Both the position numbers and the translations under genes were made by a program. Shown in pieces: positions 5,653 through 9,310 of a DNA stretch of 9,310 nt. The stretch spans positions 1-9,310 of the forward strand of contig CAYRGZ010000111.1 of NCBI GenBank assembly GCA_964423785.1, written 5' to 3'. The DNA comes from S012-135 sp964423785. Its GTDB lineage: Bacteria > Desulfobacterota > Desulfobulbia > Desulfobulbales > S012-135. How positions within the stretch are numbered: position 1 is the first letter of the stretch; each line of letters begins with the position of its first letter. Under the pieces are notes generated by a model, which was given only the letters and a program-made list of their open reading frames with translations, was not told where the DNA came from and ran no database searches.

Positions 5653-6697
5653 ACTGCTGCCGTTGTTCACGTTGTTGCCGGCCCTTCTTTTCGCGCCTAC
5701 CGTGCTCCTTGCCGCGCCGGACAAGCCGGCCGCCGCCGATCTCGTGCGCGACGGCCAGCCCATCGACATCCACAGCCCCCGCTACCGGGGGCTCTTCAAG
5801 GAATTGCGGCTCCGTTACGACTTCAGCGAATCCGAGCTATTGGCCCTCTTTTCCCGGGCCAGGATCAAGCGGCGGGTGCTGGAACTCATGGACCGCCAGT
5901 GGGAGGCGCGCCCCTACTACGAGTATTATCCCCGTTTCATCACCCGCGAGACCATCCGCGAGGGCCAGTGGCTGGCCGAAAAACACCGGGCTCTGCTGGC
6001 GGCGGTGGAGGAGCGGTACGGGGTCGAGGCCCCGTATCTGCTCGCGATCTGGGGCATCGAGTCGCGTTACGGTCGGCACCGGGGAGCGTTCAACGTGTTC
6101 GACACCCTGAACACCCTGTTCGACGCCTATCCGCGCCGCCGCGCCTTCTACCGCAAGCAGCTCGTCCATTTCCTGCTGCTTTGCCGGGAAAACGGGGTCG
6201 ATCCCCAGACGGTTACCGGTTCCTACGGCGGCGCCTTCGGCCAGACCCAGTTCATCCCGTCCAGTTTCCGGGAATATGCGGTGGATTTCGACGGTGACGG
6301 CCGCCAGGACGTCTGGAATTCGGTGCCGGACGTCTTGGCCAGCATCGCCAACTATCTGGCTCGGTTCGGCTGGACGCACGGCGATCCGGTGTACGTCGAG
6401 ATCGGCGATTCGTTGGGATCGCAGGAATTGGTGGAGGCCTGGAAGAAGGGGCGCAAGGGGTTCGTCGGCCGGGACCGCATCGAGGCGGCCCAGGGGATAC
6501 GGCTGCCCGCCGCCCGAGGTGACGACCGGTTGACCATTGTCGGCCTGGAGCGCGACGGCCGCGGCAACATGCGGTTCGTGGCCGGATATCCGAACTTCCA
6601 GGCGATCACCGCCTGGAACCATTCGAACCGCTACGCCATGGCGGTGGCCGAACTGGCACAGCGGATCGCCGGGCGCGAAATGAGTAATGAGCAATGA
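5624..6697 (+). CDS. Lytic murein transglycosylase, MltB family
   Basis: The 357-residue periplasmic protein cleaves the MurNAc-GlcNAc bond of peptidoglycan to give 1,6-anhydro ends. Residues 1-31 form a signal peptide (basic start, leucine-rich core, LLAA before PDK). No lipobox cysteine is seen, so unlike E. coli MltB it is probably soluble or held by an uncleaved segment. The SLT_2-type catalytic domain is clear: AIWGIESRYGRHRG (141-154) with catalytic Glu146, then SYGGAFGQTQFIPSSFREYA (200-219), VDFDGDGRQDVWN (220-232), IANYLARFGW (241-250) and the C-terminal GYPNFQAITAWNHSNRYAMAV (321-341). The start overlaps the DHH gene by 29 nt, with GACGAG 7 nt upstream, which implies translational coupling. 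The last five residues (MSNEQ) and the stop codon are encoded by the heptamer repeat array beginning at 6680, so the native C-terminus has probably been replaced or extended by repeat sequence. Confidence 0.94.
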   Translation: MPLSRPLLRRLLPLFTLLPALLFAPTVLLAAPDKPAAADLVRDGQPIDIHSPRYRGLFKELRLRYDFSESELLALFSRARIKRRVLELMDRQWEARPYYEYYPRFITRETIREGQWLAEKHRALLAAVEERYGVEAPYLLAIWGIESRYGRHRGAFNVFDTLNTLFDAYPRRRAFYRKQLVHFLLLCRENGVDPQTVTGSYGGAFGQTQFIPSSFREYAVDFDGDGRQDVWNSVPDVLASIANYLARFGWTHGDPVYVEIGDSLGSQELVEAWKKGRKGFVGRDRIEAAQGIRLPAARGDDRLTIVGLERDGRGNMRFVAGYPNFQAITAWNHSNRYAMAVAELAQRIAGREMSNEQ

Positions 6698-6751
6698 GCA
6701 ACGAGCAACGAGTATCACTCATTGCTCATCACTCATCACTCAGCACTCATC
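6680..6751. repeat. Symmetric array of ten heptamers, long palindrome
   Basis: Five heptamers of the form ATGAGYA/ACGAGYA (6680-6714) are followed by TC and five of the form RCTCAKY (6717-6751). The halves mirror each other, so 6680-6713 and 6717-6750 pair over 34 positions around a 3-nt loop, 26 of them Watson-Crick. Seven of the eight mismatches become G-U wobbles in a - strand transcript, giving 33 of 34 pairs, so the hairpin suits RNA made downstream of the - strand TRAP gene. It lies between two convergent genes, where a bidirectional end-of-transcript structure is useful, but no T-run follows on either side. The left half overlaps the 3' end of the transglycosylase gene. Similar short tandem heptamers are known as intergenic repeats in several bacterial groups. 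Confidence 0.85.
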
Positions 6752-6760
6752 TGACCGGAT

Positions 6761-6782
6761 GGGGTGCCCTGGGACCAGATAC
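6761..6782 (+). repeat. Third copy of the 22-bp dispersed repeat
   Basis: This 22-mer (beginning GGGGTGCCCTG and ending AGATAC) matches the - strand of 105-126 at 20 of 22 positions, and 193-214 on the + strand at 18 of 22. It lies directly against the stop codon of the TRAP binding protein gene (6784-6786) and next to the heptamer array, so the whole convergent junction is repeat-derived. It stands alone, without an inverted partner nearby. Confidence 0.6.
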
Positions 6783-6783
6783 G

Positions 6784-7857
6784 TCAGGCGAGGTCGGCGT
6801 GGTAGGCTCCTTCCGAGATGGCGGCCCAGGGGCCGAGTGAGCGGCGGAACGTGGTGAAGTCGGCGTGCACCTTGCGGGCCAGAGGATCCTTGGCCGCCTC
6901 CTCGGCCAGGGTCTCGTCGGCGAGTTTTTTCAGAAGGGCCAGGACCTCGGCGGGAAAGCGCCGGAGCTGCACCTTGCCCTCGGCCTGCAGGGTGGCGAGA
7001 GCGGCGGCGTTGGCCGCCTCGAACTCGGCCAGCATCTTCGTGTTGACCTCGGCGGCGACACTGTCGACGATCGCTTGCAGTTCGCGGTCGAGCTTGTCGT
7101 ACGCCCGGCGGTTGAAGACGATTTCGAGCACGCTGCCCGGTTCGTGCCAGCCGGGACCGTAGTAATATTTGGCCACCTTGTGAAAGCCCATGCGCAGGTC
7201 GTGGGCCGGCCCCACCCATTCGGTGGCGTCGATGACCCCGCGTTCCAGGGAGGTATAGATCTCGGCGGCCGGCAGCAGCACCACCGAGCCGCCCGCCTTG
7301 GCGAGCACCTTGCCGCCCAGACCGGGAATACGCATCTTGAGGCCCTTGAAATCGGCGACGCTGTTGATTTCGCGGTTGAACCAGCCGCCCATCTGGACGC
7401 CGGTATTGCCGCCGGGCCGCGGCACCAGGTTGAAGGGCCGGTAGACCTCCTCCCAGAGTTGCAGACCGTTGCCCTGGTAGAGCCAGGCGTTCATGCCCTG
7501 GGCATTGAGACCGAAGGGCACCGAGGTGAACCATTGGCTGGCCGGCGTCTTGCCCGCCCAGTAATAGGCTGCCGCATGGCCGCACTGGACGGCGCCCTGG
7601 GAGACGGCGTCGAAGACGCCAAGCGGCGGTACCAGTTCGCCGCCGGCGAATACCTGGATGGTGAGCCGGCCGCCGGAGAGTTCCCCCACCCGGCGGGCGA
7701 AGTATTCGGCGCCGGTCTGCAGGATGGGAAAGCCGGGCGGCCAGGCGGTGACCATGCGCCAGCGGTGCCGCTTGGCGGCAGCATGGGCGGTGGTGGCGGA
7801 GGCGGCGACCACGGCGGCCGCCGCGGCGGTGCTTTGCAGAAAGGTTCGGCGATTCAT
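6784..7857 (-). CDS. TRAP transporter binding protein, keto-acid/lactate type
   Basis: The 357-residue protein is a periplasmic DctP-family substrate-binding component of a TRAP transporter, closest in appearance to the TakP / 2-oxo acid and lactate binders. The N-terminus MNRRTFLQST followed by an alanine/valine-rich stretch and AHA (24-26) is a Tat-type signal (twin Arg3-Arg4), suggesting export in folded form. Family features: VQMGGWFNREI (154-164), KGLKMRIPG (171-179) with Arg176 expected to bind the substrate carboxylate, YTSLERGVIDATEWVGP (201-217) with the Glu213-Trp214 pair that contacts the bound cation in TakP, and GWHEPGSV (236-243). The ATG has GAGGT (7866-7870 on the + strand) 8 nt upstream, overlapping the stop codon of the preceding methyltransferase gene. 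DctQ and DctM membrane subunits are not next to it: downstream lies the convergent transglycosylase. The true ligand is inference from the subfamily. Confidence 0.93.
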   Translation of the reverse strand: MNRRTFLQSTAAAAAVVAASATTAHAAAKRHRWRMVTAWPPGFPILQTGAEYFARRVGELSGGRLTIQVFAGGELVPPLGVFDAVSQGAVQCGHAAAYYWAGKTPASQWFTSVPFGLNAQGMNAWLYQGNGLQLWEEVYRPFNLVPRPGGNTGVQMGGWFNREINSVADFKGLKMRIPGLGGKVLAKAGGSVVLLPAAEIYTSLERGVIDATEWVGPAHDLRMGFHKVAKYYYGPGWHEPGSVLEIVFNRRAYDKLDRELQAIVDSVAAEVNTKMLAEFEAANAAALATLQAEGKVQLRRFPAEVLALLKKLADETLAEEAAKDPLARKVHADFTTFRRSLGPWAAISEGAYHADLA

Positions 7858-7863
7858 CGGTCG

Positions 7864-7870
7864 TTACCTC
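7864..7870 (-). promoter_or_regulatory. Ribosome binding site overlapping upstream stop codon
   Basis: On the - strand GAGGTAA combines a Shine-Dalgarno (GAGGT, 7866-7870) with the TAA stop (7864-7866) of the methyltransferase gene. The TRAP gene ATG begins 6 nt after that stop. This layout fixes the TRAP start and points to one mRNA with coupled translation. Confidence 0.75.
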
Positions 7871-9310
7871 ATAATGCTGTGGATCGATCGGGGGGCATGG
7901 CCGTGCCACCCCTTGGGAAAAAGGCTTTCCAGTTCCCGGCCCGGCCGGCGCACCAGGCCCATGCCGAGCCCAAAGCCCCGGAAGCGGACGATGACCATGC
8001 CGACATCGCCGGCCGTCTCGCGCTGATTGTCGTCGAGGAGAAGGTCCTTGCGCTGCAGGTACGGTTGGACCTGCTCGGGATACAGATCGACGAAGCCGGT
8101 GCGGGCGTGGCGGCCGAGGAGCATGGCAGCGGCGGTGGACAACTTCGGCTGTCGCATGCGGGTGCGGTAGGCGAAAAAGCCGCAGGCGTCCGGTCGCGGT
8201 CGGGCCGGCGGCCGGATACCGGCGGCCACCAGGTGCAGGCCGTCCGCCGTCTGCCGGTAGCAACTGTATTCTAGCAGAATTTCTTCGGGAATGCCGTAGC
8301 GGGCCACCAGCGGTTCGCGCCACGCCGCCGGCGGTTCGGGCGTCGGTGGGGCCTCGTCGCCGGTCGGCGCCTGGCCGCCGGTCTTTTCGAGCACCGCGAC
8401 GAAGAAACCGCCGGTATCGTTCAGGTGCGGCCAGATGCGCATGGCGCCGGCCAGATCCGGATGCAATCTCCGGCCCTGCCATTCGGTGAGGCCGGGCGAG
8501 GCGGTAAAACCCGGCACCCGGGCCTCCACCAGGCGCAGGATGTCGGCGTGCCGGCGGAGGATCTCGTCCACCACCAGTTCGTTTTCTTCCGGCGCGAAGG
8601 TGCAGGTGGAGTAGACGATCCGGCCGCCGGGCCGGCAGAGCTGTACCGCCTTGGTGAGCAGGGCCCGCTGCACCCGGGCGAGGTTGCGGGAATGCTCGGG
8701 GCCGGCCTTGCCGACAAAGGCGGTATTCTTGCGCCATATCCCTTCGGCGGAGCAAGGGGCATCGACCAGGATACGGTCGAAGGCGCCGATGACCGGCGGC
8801 AGGCTGGTGCCGTCGTGCATGGTGGTGCAGACGGTGGCCAGCCCCAACCGTTCCACGGTATTGCGTAAAGGACGCAGCCGTTGGATACGCACATCGTTGG
8901 CCACTACCGTGCCTCGGTTGCCAAGCGCCACAGCGATCTGGGCCGTCTTGCCGCCCGGAGCCGCGCACATGTCCAGCACCCGCATACCGGGCCGCACGTC
9001 GAGGAGGAAGGCCGGCAGCATGGAAACCTCCTCCTGGCAATGGGCCAGGCCGGCCACGTACCACCAGCGCCAGCCGGGGCTGGTCCCTTCGGTGAGCCGG
9101 AATCCGGCCGGATTCCAGGCCAGCGGCCGGGCGTCGATACCCTCTTCGGCGAGGATGCCGGCCAGGGTTGCCGCCGGGATGCGCAGTTCGTTGGCCCACA
9201 GACAGATGGGCAGCGGCCTGGTGAGGGCGGCGCAGAAGGCGTCCCAGTCGTCGATGATCGGTCGATAGCGGCCGTAGACTTCGGCCGGGTCCGGTGGTGT
9301 TCGCGGATCG
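7864..9310 (-). CDS. RsmF-like rRNA m5C methyltransferase (5' partial)
   Basis: A SAM-dependent cytosine-C5 RNA methyltransferase of the NOL1/NOP2/Sun (RsmB/RsmF) family, expected to act on 16S rRNA in the cytoplasm. The frame stays open to the window edge, so the gene starts beyond 9310; 481 residues are visible. A GTG at 9055-9057 is internal, because the codons before it continue family-like sequence (for example PLPICLWANELRIPA and SPGWRWWYVAGLAHCQEEVS, matching the N-terminal RNA-binding part). Counting from codon 9307-9309: SAM motif LDMCAAPGGKT (112-122), DAPCSAEG (183-190) with the release-type cysteine near 186, and YSTCTF (233-238) with the catalytic cysteine near 236. The C-terminal part (about 380-480), including YLQRKDLLLDD, RFRGFGLGMGLVRR and ESLFPKGW, resembles the PUA-like tail of RsmF, so RsmF is favoured over RsmB. 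The exact target cytosine is unknown. TAA at 7864-7866. Confidence 0.92.
   Translation of the reverse strand, partial: DPRTPPDPAEVYGRYRPIIDDWDAFCAALTRPLPICLWANELRIPAATLAGILAEEGIDARPLAWNPAGFRLTEGTSPGWRWWYVAGLAHCQEEVSMLPAFLLDVRPGMRVLDMCAAPGGKTAQIAVALGNRGTVVANDVRIQRLRPLRNTVERLGLATVCTTMHDGTSLPPVIGAFDRILVDAPCSAEGIWRKNTAFVGKAGPEHSRNLARVQRALLTKAVQLCRPGGRIVYSTCTFAPEENELVVDEILRRHADILRLVEARVPGFTASPGLTEWQGRRLHPDLAGAMRIWPHLNDTGGFFVAVLEKTGGQAPTGDEAPPTPEPPAAWREPLVARYGIPEEILLEYSCYRQTADGLHLVAAGIRPPARPRPDACGFFAYRTRMRQPKLSTAAAMLLGRHARTGFVDLYPEQVQPYLQRKDLLLDDNQRETAGDVGMVIVRFRGFGLGMGLVRRPGRELESLFPKGWHGHAPRSIHSIMR

Noticed and set aside
6680..6751. Possible CRISPR array
   Set aside because: The units are 7 bp with no spacers and the second half is inverted, so it is a tandem heptamer palindrome.
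6865..8274. 469-codon + strand open frame opposite the TRAP and methyltransferase genes
   Set aside because: Antisense shadow; it has no motifs and no ribosome binding site.
6740..9199. 819-codon open frame on the - strand in another frame across the TRAP and methyltransferase genes
   Set aside because: It spans two clearly identified genes and the heptamer array, and its product is low-complexity Arg/Gly/Pro-rich sequence.

Overview
The window comes from a high-GC, Gram-negative (diderm) bacterium. The LPS-assembly protein LptD, a periplasmic murein transglycosylase and a Tat-exported TRAP binding protein establish the envelope type. The short-form IlvD with a CDGIAMNH motif, the TRAP keto-acid binder and the general style of the genes fit Desulfobacterota (former Deltaproteobacteria). 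That placement is inference only: no rRNA or other marker gene is present.

Layout. Positions 1-463 hold no convincing gene. They contain a long imperfect inverted repeat (105-127 with 192-214), a perfect 12-bp palindrome (409-437) and weak promoter-like motifs. On the + strand follow ilvD (464-2134, branched-chain amino acid synthesis) and, 36 nt later, lptD (2171-4426, outer-membrane LPS insertion). Between lptD and the next gene lies a 226-bp non-coding element (4442-4667) with 13-bp perfect terminal inverted repeats, a 5-bp flanking duplication (ATGAT) and a nested hairpin core; it looks like a MITE. Then come a DHH-family phosphoesterase (4696-5652) and an MltB-type lytic transglycosylase (5624-6697), which overlap by 29 nt and are probably translationally coupled. 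On the - strand, convergent with these, are a partial RsmF-like rRNA m5C methyltransferase (7864 to beyond 9310) and, 6 nt downstream of it, a TRAP-type keto-acid/lactate binding protein (6784-7857) with no DctQ/DctM partner in view.

The 86-bp convergent junction (6698-6783) is almost entirely repeats: a symmetric array of ten heptamers, whose left half also encodes the C-terminus and stop codon of the transglycosylase, and a 22-bp motif that matches both arms of the inverted repeat near position 100-215.

The protein-coding genes are ordinary housekeeping and transport genes. The part that deserves attention is the non-coding DNA: one MITE candidate with a structured core, a 17-bp end motif shared with the lptD start region, a three-copy 22-bp repeat family and the heptamer palindrome. 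I saw no defence system, CRISPR array, phage, tRNA or rRNA, and no previously undescribed multi-gene system.
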